NCBI GenBank assembly: GCA_016793775.1
Contig: JAEULK010000096.1
Location: forward strand, 1-64,000
Direction of reading: 5' to 3'
DNA: 64,000 nucleotides
Source of the DNA: Sphingopyxis sp.
GTDB lineage: Bacteria > Pseudomonadota > Alphaproteobacteria > Sphingomonadales > Sphingomonadaceae
Below the pieces are notes generated by a model. The model was not told the DNA's origin, did not search any database, and saw nothing but the letters and a program-made list of their open reading frames with translations. A program made the position numbers and the translations under genes. Below are positions 26,131 through 34,845 of the stretch, piece by piece; positions within the stretch are counted from its first letter, which is position 1, and each line of letters begins with the position of its first letter.

Positions 26131-27084
26131 ATGCAGGGGGACGACGAAGTTTTGACCGTGGCGCTCGGCGATAGCGCCGCCGGGCTGCGCCTCGACCGGG
26201 CGCTGGCGGAGGCTTTGCCCGATCTGTCGCGCGAGCGGCTCAAGTCGCTGATCAAGGGCGGTCGCGTCAGCGACGCCCGCGGCACCACCCTCTGGGATCC
26301 CTCGGCGAAGGCCGCGCCCACGACCCTCGAACTCCGGCTGCCGAAACCAGCGCCTGCACACAATGTCGCGCAGGATCTCGACCTGGTCGTCGCCTATGAG
26401 GACGAGCATCTGATCGTCGTCGATAAACCCGCCGGGCTGGTCGTCCACCCCGCCGCGGGCAATCTCGACGGCACGCTCGTCAACGCTCTGCTCCATCATT
26501 GTGCCGGCCAGCTTTCGGGCGTCGGCGGGGTCGCACGGCCGGGCATTGTCCACCGCATCGACAAGGACACCAGCGGGCTGATCGTCGCCGCCAAGCATGA
26601 CAAGGCGCATGAAGGGCTCGCGAAACAATTCGCCGCGCACAGCATCGACCGCCGCTATCTGGCGCTCGCCACCGGGCGCCCGATCCCGGCGAATGGCACC
26701 GTCGATGCTGTGCTTGGGCGGTCGGCGACCAACCGCAAGAAGATGGCGGTCGTCGCCGAGGGCCGCGGCAAACATGCGATCACCCATTATCGCACCATCG
26801 AGCCGCTCAAGGGCGCGACGCTGGTCGAATGCCGGCTCGAGACCGGACGCACCCACCAGGTGCGCGTGCATATGACGCATATCGGTCATCCGCTGGTCGG
26901 CGATCCGGTCTATGGCCGCGCCAAGAAACCGCTGTCGGACGTGCTGAAAGCAAGGGGTTTCGCGCGGCAGGCATTGCACGCCGCCCATTTGGGCTTTATT
27001 CATCCGGTGACCGGTAACGCCATCGCGCTCGACAGCGAATTACCCCCCGATATGCGGGAACTGATCGATATATTGCGCGTTTAG
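26131..27084 (+). CDS. rluD: RluA/RluD-family 23S rRNA pseudouridine synthase
   Basis: Converts specific uridines of 23S rRNA to pseudouridine. 317 residues. N-terminal S4 RNA-binding domain (LRLDRALAEALPDLSRERLK) and catalytic domain with the Asp in RPGIVHRIDKDTSGLIV; further motifs LETGRTHQVRVHMTHIGHP and VGDPVYG. Start ATG 26131 gives the normal family N-terminus. RluD rather than RluC is favoured by length and context (next to rpoH) but is not certain. Confidence 0.92.
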   Translation: MQGDDEVLTVALGDSAAGLRLDRALAEALPDLSRERLKSLIKGGRVSDARGTTLWDPSAKAAPTTLELRLPKPAPAHNVAQDLDLVVAYEDEHLIVVDKPAGLVVHPAAGNLDGTLVNALLHHCAGQLSGVGGVARPGIVHRIDKDTSGLIVAAKHDKAHEGLAKQFAAHSIDRRYLALATGRPIPANGTVDAVLGRSATNRKKMAVVAEGRGKHAITHYRTIEPLKGATLVECRLETGRTHQVRVHMTHIGHPLVGDPVYGRAKKPLSDVLKARGFARQALHAAHLGFIHPVTGNAIALDSELPPDMRELIDILRV

Positions 27085-27166
27085 GTTTCGAATGAAAATC
27101 TATTTTGACCGCGGAAGCAAACTGCGGCATCTTATGGTTCAAGGATTTTAGGGAAGACGCTCTCCA

Positions 27167-28069
27167 ATGGCTAACAAAAGCAATGTTCCCGCGACGGTGC
27201 CGGCGCTTGGCGGCGAAGCCAGCCTCAACCGCTACCTGTCCGAAATTCGCAAATTCCCGCTGCTCACGCCCGAGCAGGAATTCATGCTCGCCAAGCGTTT
27301 CCAGGAACATGGCGACAATGAAGCCGCGGCGCAGCTCGTCACGTCGCACCTGCGCCTCGTGGCCAAGATCGCCATGGGCTATCGCGGCTATGGCCTGCCG
27401 GTCAGCGAGCTGATCAGCGAAGGCAACATCGGGCTGATGCAGGGGGTGAAGAAATTCGATCCCGATCGCGGGTTCCGCCTCGCCACCTATGCGATGTGGT
27501 GGATCCGCGCCTCGATCCAGGAATTCATCCTGCGCTCATGGAGCCTCGTCAAGATGGGCACCACCGCGGCGCAGAAGAAATTGTTCTTCAACCTTCGCCG
27601 GATGAAGAACAACCTAGAGGCGTTCGAGGACGGCGACCTGTCGCCCGAACATCTGACCAAGATTGCGACCGACCTCGGTGTCACCGAGGAAGAGGTCACC
27701 AGCATGAACCGCCGCATGGCGATGGGCGGGGATACGTCGCTCAACGTGCCGATGGGCGAGGACGGCGACAGTCAGTGGCAGGATTTGCTCGGCGACGAAG
27801 GTCCGCTGCAGGACGAGCGTGTCGCTGAGACGCAGGAACGCGACATCCGCCACTCCTTGCTCAACGAGGCGCTCGACACGCTCAACGAGCGCGAGCGCCA
27901 TATCCTGACCGAACGGCGTCTGACCGACGATCCCAAGACGCTGGAGGATCTGAGCCAGGTTTACGACGTCAGCCGCGAGCGCGTCCGCCAGATCGAGGTG
28001 CGCGCGTTCGAGAAGTTGCAAAAGGCGATGCTCAAGCTGGCGGGCGACCGCCGGCTCGTCGGCGCCTGA
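27167..28069 (+). CDS. rpoH: RNA polymerase heat-shock sigma factor RpoH
   Basis: Sigma-32 type factor of 300 residues that directs transcription of heat-shock genes. Region 2 (HLRLVAKIAMGYRGYGLPVS, FRLATYAMWWIRASIQEFIL), the RpoH box QKKLFFNLRR that distinguishes it from RpoD, and region 4 (EDLSQVYDVSRERVRQIEVR) are present. Start ATG 27167. In the 82-bp upstream gap, TTGACC (27105-27110) followed 17 bp later by CATCTTAT could be a promoter, but the -10 match is poor. Separate from rluD by 82 bp. Confidence 0.97.
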   Translation: MANKSNVPATVPALGGEASLNRYLSEIRKFPLLTPEQEFMLAKRFQEHGDNEAAAQLVTSHLRLVAKIAMGYRGYGLPVSELISEGNIGLMQGVKKFDPDRGFRLATYAMWWIRASIQEFILRSWSLVKMGTTAAQKKLFFNLRRMKNNLEAFEDGDLSPEHLTKIATDLGVTEEEVTSMNRRMAMGGDTSLNVPMGEDGDSQWQDLLGDEGPLQDERVAETQERDIRHSLLNEALDTLNERERHILTERRLTDDPKTLEDLSQVYDVSRERVRQIEVRAFEKLQKAMLKLAGDRRLVGA

Positions 28070-28125
28070 TCGGGGAACATACGGGGCGACACGGCCGGGT
28101 TTGCCCGGATGAAGGAGTGTTTGCC

Positions 28126-28512
28126 ATGCGTTTTGCCTTAGTCGCCGCCGCGGCCCTCGCCATCGCCCTGCCCGTCACCGCCGCCGAAAGTCCGGCGAAG
28201 GTGACGGTGACGATGGCCAATTTCAGCTATGCGCCCGCCGACCTGCACCTCCATGCCGGGCACAGCGTGACGATCCATTTCGTCAACGAAGGCTCAGGCG
28301 GGCACGACTTCACCGCCGAGGAATTTTTCGCCGCTGCGTCGATGGACGCGGCGAACCGCGCGCATGTCGGCGGGACCAAGGGCCGCGTCTCGCTCGGCAA
28401 GGGCGAGAGCGCCGATGTGACGCTGGTGCCGAAGGCGGGGACCTACAAGGTGCATTGCTCGCACTTCGGCCATTCGGCGCTGGGCATGACCGGCCGGATC
28501 GTCGTCGACTAG
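28126..28512 (+). CDS. Periplasmic cupredoxin-domain protein
   Basis: 128 residues with a signal peptide (MRFALVAAAALAIALPVTAA). The single plastocyanin-like domain contains FVNEGSGGHDFTAEEF (first copper His) and YKVHCSHFGHSALGM (Cys, His and Met ligands at the C-terminus). A type I copper site is therefore likely; it may act in electron transfer or copper handling. Ribosome-binding site AAGGAG lies 10 bp before ATG 28126. Stands alone between rpoH and the convergent protease-associated gene. Confidence 0.85.
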   Translation: MRFALVAAAALAIALPVTAAESPAKVTVTMANFSYAPADLHLHAGHSVTIHFVNEGSGGHDFTAEEFFAAASMDAANRAHVGGTKGRVSLGKGESADVTLVPKAGTYKVHCSHFGHSALGMTGRIVVD

Positions 28513-28515
28513 CGC

Positions 28516-28863
28516 CTATTCGGACAGCTTGTCCTTCGGCAACACGCGGCGCGTGATCGGTTTCAGCATGGCATCCGAATTTTCGGGCAGCACGCCGACC
28601 ACCCCCGACATGCCGCGGATCGCGTCGATCGCCTGCTTCGACGCCTTCAGATTATAGGATTTGGCCAGCTTCGAGATGCGGCCGAGTACCACGTCGGGCG
28701 TTGCACCTGCCGACGCCGGGCTGGCGCTGTCCTGCGCGACCTTCACCTGCGCCTGGATCGTCGGCTCGATATCGGACGGAGCGATCGCGTCGTCGAGAAA
28801 CACCTGGACGTTCAGCGTCTCGGGCGGCGGCGCGGCTTTCGCCTTTTTGGGAGGTTGGGCCAT
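28516..28863 (-). CDS. Small protein downstream of the subtilase, resembling an I9-type propeptide/inhibitor
   Basis: 115 residues without a signal peptide. A Lys/Ala/Pro-rich start (MAQPPKKAKAAPPPETLNVQ) precedes a compact domain in which ISKLAKSYNLKASKQAIDAI followed by GMSGVVGVLPENSDAM resembles the last half of peptidase-inhibitor I9 (subtilisin propeptide) domains. It lies 37 bp downstream of the subtilase gene on the same strand, so it may act in trans as inhibitor or folding helper. The resemblance was judged by eye only; the start ATG 28863 is preferred over the longer frame, which overlaps the protease gene. Confidence 0.6.
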   Translation of the reverse strand: MAQPPKKAKAAPPPETLNVQVFLDDAIAPSDIEPTIQAQVKVAQDSASPASAGATPDVVLGRISKLAKSYNLKASKQAIDAIRGMSGVVGVLPENSDAMLKPITRRVLPKDKLSE

Positions 28864-28900
28864 GGCTCTTCCATACGCGATTCGGCGCCGCGCGAACAGA

Positions 28901-30169
28901 TCAACCGCGCAAAAGTTCCAATGCGCGCACCCCGTTCGGGATGCCCTTGCCGCCGCGGCCGACCGGCCAGCTGCCCGGCAGGGTGCAACTGCCGAGGATC
29001 GCGGTCTCGATGTCGGCCATGTCGGCATTGGGTTCGGCTGATTTCAGCAGGGCGGCGAGTCCCGCGATATGCGGCGTCGCCATCGACGTCCCGTCCATCT
29101 TCGCCAGCTGGCCGCCGGGGATGCAACTGACCACCGCGACCCCCGGACCGCACAGATGCGGAACGGTGCGCCGGTTCGGCGGTCCGAAGGCTTGGCTCCC
29201 CGAAAACCAGGCGACCGCATCGCTGTCGTCGACGGCGCCGACCGACAATACCGTATCGTAATTGCCCGGATAGCGCGTTCTCGTCACCCCTTCGTTGCCG
29301 ACCGCGATCACCGGCAGCACGCCGTTGGCGCGGATGCCGTTGATCAGCGCGCGGAACACCGGCGACGTCCCCGGCAGGCCGAGCGAGGCGCTGAGGATCA
29401 CGCTGCCCTGCGCGATCGCCCATTCGATGCCGGCGATGATGCGGGTGATGACGTCGCCGCCCTCGATGACCATCGCGCTGGCCAGCGTCGCCTGCGGCGC
29501 GACGCCGAAGGTGCCGAAGGCGGTCGTCCGCCCGGCGATCGTGCCCGCCGTGTGCGTGCCATGATCCCCCGAATCGACCGCCGCGACATCCTCGACGATG
29601 TCGCCGTTGAGCTCGGCGCGCGCGAAACGATGGATCGCACCCGCGAGCGAGGGATGGGTGCCGTCGATCCCGGTATCGACATGGCCGACGATCACGCCTT
29701 GGCCGAAATGGCCCTGGTTCCACAGCGCCGGAACCTCGAGCCGCTGCAGCCCCCAGCTGACCTCGGGACTGACAGCCGCCAGCTCAGCGGCGACCGGACG
29801 GATCAGCCGGAGTTCCTCGACCGGCACCATGTCCGAAACCGCCGCCGAGGCGGCAAGGCCATCGGCGCCCGCGCGCGTCACCACACCGATCGCGAGGCCC
29901 AGCAGCGGAAAGACGCGCAATTTCTGGGTCGGCGCGGTCGGCGACAACGCCTCGTCCGGCGGGGTCGCGCCGCTGCTGCGATTTTCGACCACGGGCAGCG
30001 AGTCGAGATAGCCCGGCTCGCTCTCCTTCTGCCATTTCTTCACCGGGGCGAAATATTTGCTGATGTCGCGCCCGGCCTTTTTCGAGGCCGAGGCGCTTGT
30101 CGTGCTCAGACTGACAAGGACGCGGGCCGAGCCTTCCTCAGCTATGCGTTGGTCAACGATCGCGTTCAT
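28901..30169 (-). CDS. Subtilisin-like serine protease (S8 family)
   Basis: 422 residues. The N-terminal 150 residues include RVFPLLGLAIGVVTRAGADG and LAASAAVSDMVPVEELRLIR, an I9-like prodomain pattern. The catalytic triad is complete: Asp in GHVDTGIDGTHPS, His in DSGDHGTHTAGTIAG, Ser in DGTSMATPHIAG; the oxyanion Asn region is VIAVGNEG. No signal peptide is visible, so the location is unclear. Start ATG 30169 has a GGAGGG ribosome-binding site. The downstream gene encodes a possible trans-acting inhibitor. Confidence 0.9.
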   Translation of the reverse strand: MNAIVDQRIAEEGSARVLVSLSTTSASASKKAGRDISKYFAPVKKWQKESEPGYLDSLPVVENRSSGATPPDEALSPTAPTQKLRVFPLLGLAIGVVTRAGADGLAASAAVSDMVPVEELRLIRPVAAELAAVSPEVSWGLQRLEVPALWNQGHFGQGVIVGHVDTGIDGTHPSLAGAIHRFARAELNGDIVEDVAAVDSGDHGTHTAGTIAGRTTAFGTFGVAPQATLASAMVIEGGDVITRIIAGIEWAIAQGSVILSASLGLPGTSPVFRALINGIRANGVLPVIAVGNEGVTRTRYPGNYDTVLSVGAVDDSDAVAWFSGSQAFGPPNRRTVPHLCGPGVAVVSCIPGGQLAKMDGTSMATPHIAGLAALLKSAEPNADMADIETAILGSCTLPGSWPVGRGGKGIPNGVRALELLRG

Positions 30170-30284
30170 AGATCCCTCCACCCATTGCCTCGATCGCGAC
30201 AGCATAGCGCCGCCGGACCCGCGGATATTGGATGGATACGACTCAAGCTTGCGTGGCTTCGCCCGCTCTGGTTATGCAACGACG

Positions 30285-30992
30285 ATGCCGACCACCAAAA
30301 AACCAAAAAAGGCGAAAGCGAACCTCGCCTGGCGTATCGTCAAATGGCCGCTCTACCTGATGATCGCGTCGGTCGTCTGGGTGGCGATCTATGCCGTCGT
30401 GCCGCCGCCGGTAACGGTAACGATGCTGACCGACGGCAACGGCATCACCAAGGATTGGGAAAGCCTCTCGAACATCGACCGCAACATGGCCCGCGCCGCG
30501 ATTGCCGCCGAGGATGGCAAATTCTGCAGCCACAACGGTTTCGACCGCGATGCGATCGAGGAAGCGATCGAACGCAACGCCAAGGGCAAGCGCCTGCGCG
30601 GCGGCTCGACGATCAGCCAGCAGACCGCCAAGAATGTCTTTCTGTGGCAGGGCAGCGGCTGGACGCGCTATGTCCGCAAGGTCCCCGAAATCTGGTTCAC
30701 CTTCCTGATCGAGACGATCTGGGGCAAAAGGCGGATCATGGAGGTCTATCTCAACGTCGCCGAAACCGGACTCGGCACCTACGGCGTCGAGGCGGGGGCG
30801 CAACGCTATTTCAAGCATGGCGCGGCCAGTCTGACCCCGACCGAGGCGGCGCGCATCGCCGCGATCCTGCCGCTCCCCAAGAAGCGCGAAGCGATCAGCC
30901 CGGGGGGCTTCACGCGCCGCTACGGCAACACGATCCGCGCGCGCATCGGCCAGGTGAAGCGCGACGGGCTGGACGGCTGTATCTATAACTGA
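30285..30992 (+). CDS. mtgA: Monofunctional biosynthetic peptidoglycan transglycosylase
   Basis: Polymerises lipid II into glycan strands at the inner membrane. 235 residues: short basic cytoplasmic part, one transmembrane helix (PLYLMIASVVWVAIYAVV), then a GT51 domain with the catalytic Glu in AAIAAEDGKFCSHNGFD, GGSTISQQTAKNVFLW, and RRIMEVYLNVAETG. No transpeptidase domain. Start ATG 30285; upstream in-frame residues overlap the divergent protease gene and are not used. Confidence 0.94.
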   Translation: MPTTKKPKKAKANLAWRIVKWPLYLMIASVVWVAIYAVVPPPVTVTMLTDGNGITKDWESLSNIDRNMARAAIAAEDGKFCSHNGFDRDAIEEAIERNAKGKRLRGGSTISQQTAKNVFLWQGSGWTRYVRKVPEIWFTFLIETIWGKRRIMEVYLNVAETGLGTYGVEAGAQRYFKHGAASLTPTEAARIAAILPLPKKREAISPGGFTRRYGNTIRARIGQVKRDGLDGCIYN

Positions 30993-30996
30993 GCTG

Positions 30997-31413
30997 CTAT
31001 TCCGACGCATCGCGCGCCGCGTCGGCGACCAGCAGTCCGCCGATCACCAGCACCGCGACGACGCCGATCGCGATCCCCGCCTCGGTCGACAGGTTGTTGC
31101 GTTGCTGCCGCTCGATCGGGCGGCCGTTGAGGAGTAGGCGCTGTTCGCCGTCGAGCGACAGGCCAATCCGGCTTTCGAAACGCCGCGCTTCGCGATCCGA
31201 CCGGCGGCTGCCGTCGAAGTTTATGGTGTCGCGCGACAGGCGCAGCTCGAGGCGCGGCGCCGCCGCCTGCCGGCCGCCGCCCAAGGGCAGCGTAAAGCCG
31301 ATACCGACGATGCCCTCGGTGCGGCCGAGACCCTGATCGCGAAAGCCCGCCGACTGCGCGAAGCCCGGCGTCGTCAGCGCCGCGACAAGCAGCATTGCTA
31401 TCATCTTTCGCAT
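30997..31413 (-). CDS. Secreted hypothetical protein with C-terminal membrane anchor
   Basis: 138 residues: signal peptide (MRKMIAMLLVAALTTPGFAQ), a beta-rich middle (GIGFTLPLGGG, PRLELRLSRDTINF, FESRIGLSLDGEQRLLLNGR) and a C-terminal transmembrane helix (AGIAIGVVAVLVIGGLLVAD). No family recognised. Start ATG 31413 with a G-rich ribosome-binding site. The upstream region (31440-31495) is AT-rich with a TTGACT hexamer and may hold the promoter. Converges with mtgA (4 bp apart). Confidence 0.65.
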   Translation of the reverse strand: MRKMIAMLLVAALTTPGFAQSAGFRDQGLGRTEGIVGIGFTLPLGGGRQAAAPRLELRLSRDTINFDGSRRSDREARRFESRIGLSLDGEQRLLLNGRPIERQQRNNLSTEAGIAIGVVAVLVIGGLLVADAARDASE

Positions 31414-31516
31414 ATCATCCCCCCCAAACAAATGTTCGGTCTGCGCGACTCCATGTAAAAAATATATAACATAGAGTCAATGAGGATTTACATTGCCGCC
31501 GCCTGTGCGCCGCTGG

Positions 31517-32053
31517 TCAGGCCGGTTTCCAGCTTTTCCGCTCCTCGGCCTGTTTGAGCACCTCGAACGCCGCCTGCCCCGCCGCGAAGCGTTTCGCCGC
31601 TTCGGCATCGCCGGGTTTCACGTCGGGATGGCACTCCTTCGCATAGGCGCGCCAGGCCTTCTTGGTCGCATCAAAATCGGCGTCGGGGTCGAGCCCGAGC
31701 AGTTCGAGCGCGCGCATTTCGTCGGCGCTGCGGCTGCCGTCGCCAGACCCGCCCCAGGCATAATGCTGCGCCCGGGCATAGCTGCGTGCGCCGCGCGCTT
31801 CCTCGGCGGCGCGCGCGGCGGCGTCCTCGGCGCTCAATCCTTCGAAATAGTCCCAGCCGCGATTATATTCGGCGGCGTGGGTTTCACAGAAATACCAGCG
31901 GTCCGGGCTGTTCGGCGATTTGGGCGCGGGGCAGTTGCCGGGGTTGGTGCAACCATGCCGGTCGCAGATCCGGACCTGCTGCGCCTCGCGCGACGACCCA
32001 TAGGGTCGCCAGCGGGGAAAACCCCAGTCGTCGGATCTCTTGGCGCGGCTCAT
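31517..32053 (-). CDS. J-domain (DnaJ-like) protein
   Basis: 178 residues. The C-terminal 70 residues form a J domain: RALELLGLDPDADFDATKKA followed by WRAYAKECHPDVKPGD with the diagnostic His-Pro-Asp, so it probably stimulates an Hsp70 (DnaK) partner. The N-terminal half has a Cys/His-containing stretch (ICDRHGCTNPGNCPAPKSP and RWYFCETHAAEYN) that could bind zinc. This architecture, with the J domain last, recurs in alphaproteobacteria. Cytoplasmic. Confidence 0.9.
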   Translation of the reverse strand: MSRAKRSDDWGFPRWRPYGSSREAQQVRICDRHGCTNPGNCPAPKSPNSPDRWYFCETHAAEYNRGWDYFEGLSAEDAAARAAEEARGARSYARAQHYAWGGSGDGSRSADEMRALELLGLDPDADFDATKKAWRAYAKECHPDVKPGDAEAAKRFAAGQAAFEVLKQAEERKSWKPA

Positions 32054-32108
32054 TCGACCCCATGTAGCGATTGGGGCGCGAATTGGCTAGCCGAGCGGGC
32101 GGAAAAAC

Positions 32109-32903
32109 CTAGTCTTTCGGCGAATATCCGAACGCCTTGTGCGCCAGCTTCACCGTCGCGGGGTCGCGTTCGGGGGGCGTCATCGGCACCGCGGCCTCCA
32201 GCGTGTCGGCGATATGCGTCAGCGCGGCGATGCGCCCCGCCTTCTTGTTGTTGCCGTCGATCACCTTCCACGGCGCCCAGCGCGTGTCGGTCTGCGCGAA
32301 CATATCGTGCATCGCGGCCAGATATTCCTTGCGCCGCGCCCGGTTGCGATAATCGTCGGCGCCCGTTTTCCAGCGTTTCCACGGATCGTCGAGCCGGTCG
32401 GCGAAACGCTTGTCCTGCTCGTCCTGCGTGATGTGGACGAACAATTTGACGAGGTGCGTCTTGCTGCCGGTCAGCTGCGCCTCGAACTCGTTGATCTCGT
32501 CATAGCCCTTGCGCCACTCGCCCTCGCTCGCATAGCCCTCCACCCGCTCGACGAGCACGCGGCCGTACCAGCTGCGGTCGAAGATCGACAATTCGCGATT
32601 GCCGGGCAGGCGCTTCCAGAACCGCCACAGGAAATGGCGTGCCCTTTCCTCGTCGCTCGGCGCCGCGATAGGCCACACCTCGAAATAGCGCGGATCGAGC
32701 ATCGCCGTCAGCCGCGTGATGATCCCGCCCTTGCCCGCGGCGTCCCAGCCTTCGAACATGATGACGCTGCGCTGCCCATGGGTGATATGCGCCGCCTGGA
32801 TGCGTTCGAGCCGCTGCTGGAGCGCAACGAGATCGTCGCCATAATCGCCGCCATATTTGGCGCCGGATTCGAAGTCGGACAGGTCGATGGTCATGGAACC
32901 CAT
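32109..32903 (-). CDS. ppk2: Polyphosphate kinase 2 (PPK2 family)
   Basis: Uses polyphosphate to phosphorylate nucleoside mono- or diphosphates. 264 residues, class I-like size. Walker A MFEGWDAAGKGGIITRL (about 48-64), lid module with arginines (RYFEVWPIAAPSDEE), Walker B IFDRSWYGRVLVE, and WKRWKTGADDYRNRARRKEY. ATG 32903 or the internal ATG 32894 may be the start. Encoded several kb from ppx and ppk1 in the same window. Confidence 0.92.
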   Translation of the reverse strand: MGSMTIDLSDFESGAKYGGDYGDDLVALQQRLERIQAAHITHGQRSVIMFEGWDAAGKGGIITRLTAMLDPRYFEVWPIAAPSDEERARHFLWRFWKRLPGNRELSIFDRSWYGRVLVERVEGYASEGEWRKGYDEINEFEAQLTGSKTHLVKLFVHITQDEQDKRFADRLDDPWKRWKTGADDYRNRARRKEYLAAMHDMFAQTDTRWAPWKVIDGNNKKAGRIAALTHIADTLEAAVPMTPPERDPATVKLAHKAFGYSPKD

Positions 32904-32971
32904 CTTAGCGCGGTCGGCGCGTGATCGCCAAGCCTGGCTTCGCCCTGTCGCGCTTTGGCACAGCGGACCGA

Positions 32972-33913
32972 TCAGTCGTAACCCATCATCGCCTTGCGCG
33001 CGTCCCAGTCGGCGAGCGAGCGGCGGTGGCGGTCGATCCGCGTCAGCCCCTCACCGATATCGCGGTTTTTAGACCCCAGCCGCTGGGCCTGCCCATACCA
33101 GTCGATCGCCACAGTAAAATCGCCCCGCGCCTCGGCGCAAAGGCCCAGGTTGAAGGCAAGCGCCGCGGTCGGTTCGGCATCGCGCGCGATCGCCGCCCAG
33201 CTGTCGCACGCCCCCGCCTGGTCGCTCTTGGTCTGACGGATCGCGTTCTTGAATGCTTCCGATGCGGCTTTGGGCAGTCCCTTGCGATTCTCGTCGATGC
33301 GAACATTGTCCGAAAAGTCGCGCGGCGCGAGGTCGCCGCGGATCGTCCGCACCTGCGCCTCCAGCGTCTGATCGACGAAGGCCTCGACCGTCCGGTTCGC
33401 CTTGCGGTCGGGGCAAAAGGTCTGTTCGTCGCGCGCGCTCAGCGGCCGGGTGTAGCGGATGCTGCCGTCGCGCATCGCGACGAGCCGGACATTGGTGCTG
33501 ACCGTCGCGACGCGGCGGCGGCAGCGAAGGTCATATTCCTCTTCCTTCAGACATTTATTCTTGTCGGCCGGGTCCTGCTCGACGCAGCGCCTGCGCTTTT
33601 CGGTATAGCCCGATTCCTCGACGCCGGTGCGCACGCTGCCGGTCACCAGCGCGTCGGTCGGCACCCCCGATTCGGGCGCGACGACGCGGAAATAGGGCTG
33701 GCCGCCGAAGCGCACACCGGTGAGTTCGCCCTCCAGCGCCTGCGACAGCGCGCTGCCGTCTTCGCCCTCGAAGCGGTCGACCGCGATGCTGATCAGGTCG
33801 TTGATATTGCCGTTGCCCGCCGGATAGCTCCCCGAAACGGTCAGCGTCTCCGCCGCCGCCGGCACCGCTCCGCAGGCCAGCACCGCACCCAGCATCCACC
33901 GTAAATGGCTCAT
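32972..33913 (-). CDS. Secreted hypothetical protein with Cys-rich centre and TPR-like C-terminus
   Basis: 313 residues with a signal peptide (LRWMLGAVLACGAVPAAAET). The central region is unusually rich in charged residues and cysteines (YTEKRRRCVEQDPADKNKC, YDLRCRRRVATVS). The C-terminal part (AALAFNLGLCAEARGDFTVA, IDWYGQAQRLG) looks like one or two TPR repeats, suggesting a protein-binding role in the periplasm. Function unknown. ATG 33913 was preferred over the preceding GTG 33916; a run of G residues upstream may act as the ribosome-binding site. Confidence 0.7.
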   Translation of the reverse strand: MSHLRWMLGAVLACGAVPAAAETLTVSGSYPAGNGNINDLISIAVDRFEGEDGSALSQALEGELTGVRFGGQPYFRVVAPESGVPTDALVTGSVRTGVEESGYTEKRRRCVEQDPADKNKCLKEEEYDLRCRRRVATVSTNVRLVAMRDGSIRYTRPLSARDEQTFCPDRKANRTVEAFVDQTLEAQVRTIRGDLAPRDFSDNVRIDENRKGLPKAASEAFKNAIRQTKSDQAGACDSWAAIARDAEPTAALAFNLGLCAEARGDFTVAIDWYGQAQRLGSKNRDIGEGLTRIDRHRRSLADWDARKAMMGYD

Positions 33914-33970
33914 CACACCCCCCGATGCCCTTCGACCCGGCAGCGGGGCTATCGCAGCCCGGCGGGCGTG

Positions 33971-34840
33971 TCAAAGCTGTGCGGCGATCAGGGCCGCAAC
34001 GCGCTCGGGCGCTTCCATTGGAATGAAATGGCTGAGGTCGGCCCATTGCTCGTCGCGTTTCGCGCCGAGCGCCGCGCCGAGGCCGGGCCAGGTCGGGCTG
34101 ACCGAGAAATCGAGATTGCCTGCGCGCTCGCCGGTTTTCGCCCGGATGACACTGACCGGTGCGACGATACGGTCGAACCATAGGTGCGGCTTGGTGCGGA
34201 GCGCATTGAGATAGACAGACGCCTCGAGTTGCGGCGGGCAGGCGAGCTCCCACCCCGCACCGTCAGCGGCCGGCAGCAGGCCATAGCGGCAATAGTCGGC
34301 GAGCGCTTCGGGCCGCCAATGGGCATAGGGTGGGCGCGCCGCGAAATGCGCGTTCATCGCCTCCCAGCCATCCCAGCGGTTCCTCCGCCGCGCCACCGGA
34401 TGCTCGGTGGGATCGGGGACCGGCTGCTCGTCGAACGGATAAAATTCGGGCGGCATGATCACCGGGTCGATCAGGATGAGATGACGAAACGCCGAGGGTC
34501 GTTCCGCCGCGAGCCGCGTCAGCACATAGGCGCCCATGCTGTGGCCGCAACCGACCAGCAGCGTGCCGGCGAAGCGGTCGACGAGCGGCAGCAGGAAATC
34601 CGACGTCGCCGCCCAGTCGAACAAGGACGCCGGCTTGGCGCTGCGCCCATGGCCGCGATGGTCGGGGGCGACGACATGCGTCCCCGTGGGTAGCGCGGCG
34701 ACGACCTGGTCCCACAGCCGGGCATGGAAACCCGTCGCATGCAGCAACAGCGCCGATGGCCGGTCCGCCGGCGCCCCCCATTCGAACCAGCAGATGTCGC
34801 CGACCGGCGTCGCGAGCCGGTGTTCGCGCGGCCCGCCCAT
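33971..34840 (-). CDS. Alpha/beta-hydrolase
   Basis: 289 residues with a standard alpha/beta-hydrolase fold: oxyanion region LLLHATGFHARLWD, HVVAPDHRGHGRS, nucleophile elbow GCGHSMGAYVL (Ser), and a C-terminal His near DLSHFIPMEAPE. Cytoplasmic; substrate unknown. It starts 5 bp after the aspS stop codon on the same strand and is probably co-transcribed with aspS. Confidence 0.88.
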   Translation of the reverse strand: MGGPREHRLATPVGDICWFEWGAPADRPSALLLHATGFHARLWDQVVAALPTGTHVVAPDHRGHGRSAKPASLFDWAATSDFLLPLVDRFAGTLLVGCGHSMGAYVLTRLAAERPSAFRHLILIDPVIMPPEFYPFDEQPVPDPTEHPVARRRNRWDGWEAMNAHFAARPPYAHWRPEALADYCRYGLLPAADGAGWELACPPQLEASVYLNALRTKPHLWFDRIVAPVSVIRAKTGERAGNLDFSVSPTWPGLGAALGAKRDEQWADLSHFIPMEAPERVAALIAAQL

Positions 34841-34845
34841 CGGGA

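Noticed and set aside
28091-28110. Terminator hairpin after rpoH
   Set aside because: A 5-bp stem (CCGGG/CCCGG) without U tract, overlapping the region just before the cupredoxin ribosome-binding site; not convincing.
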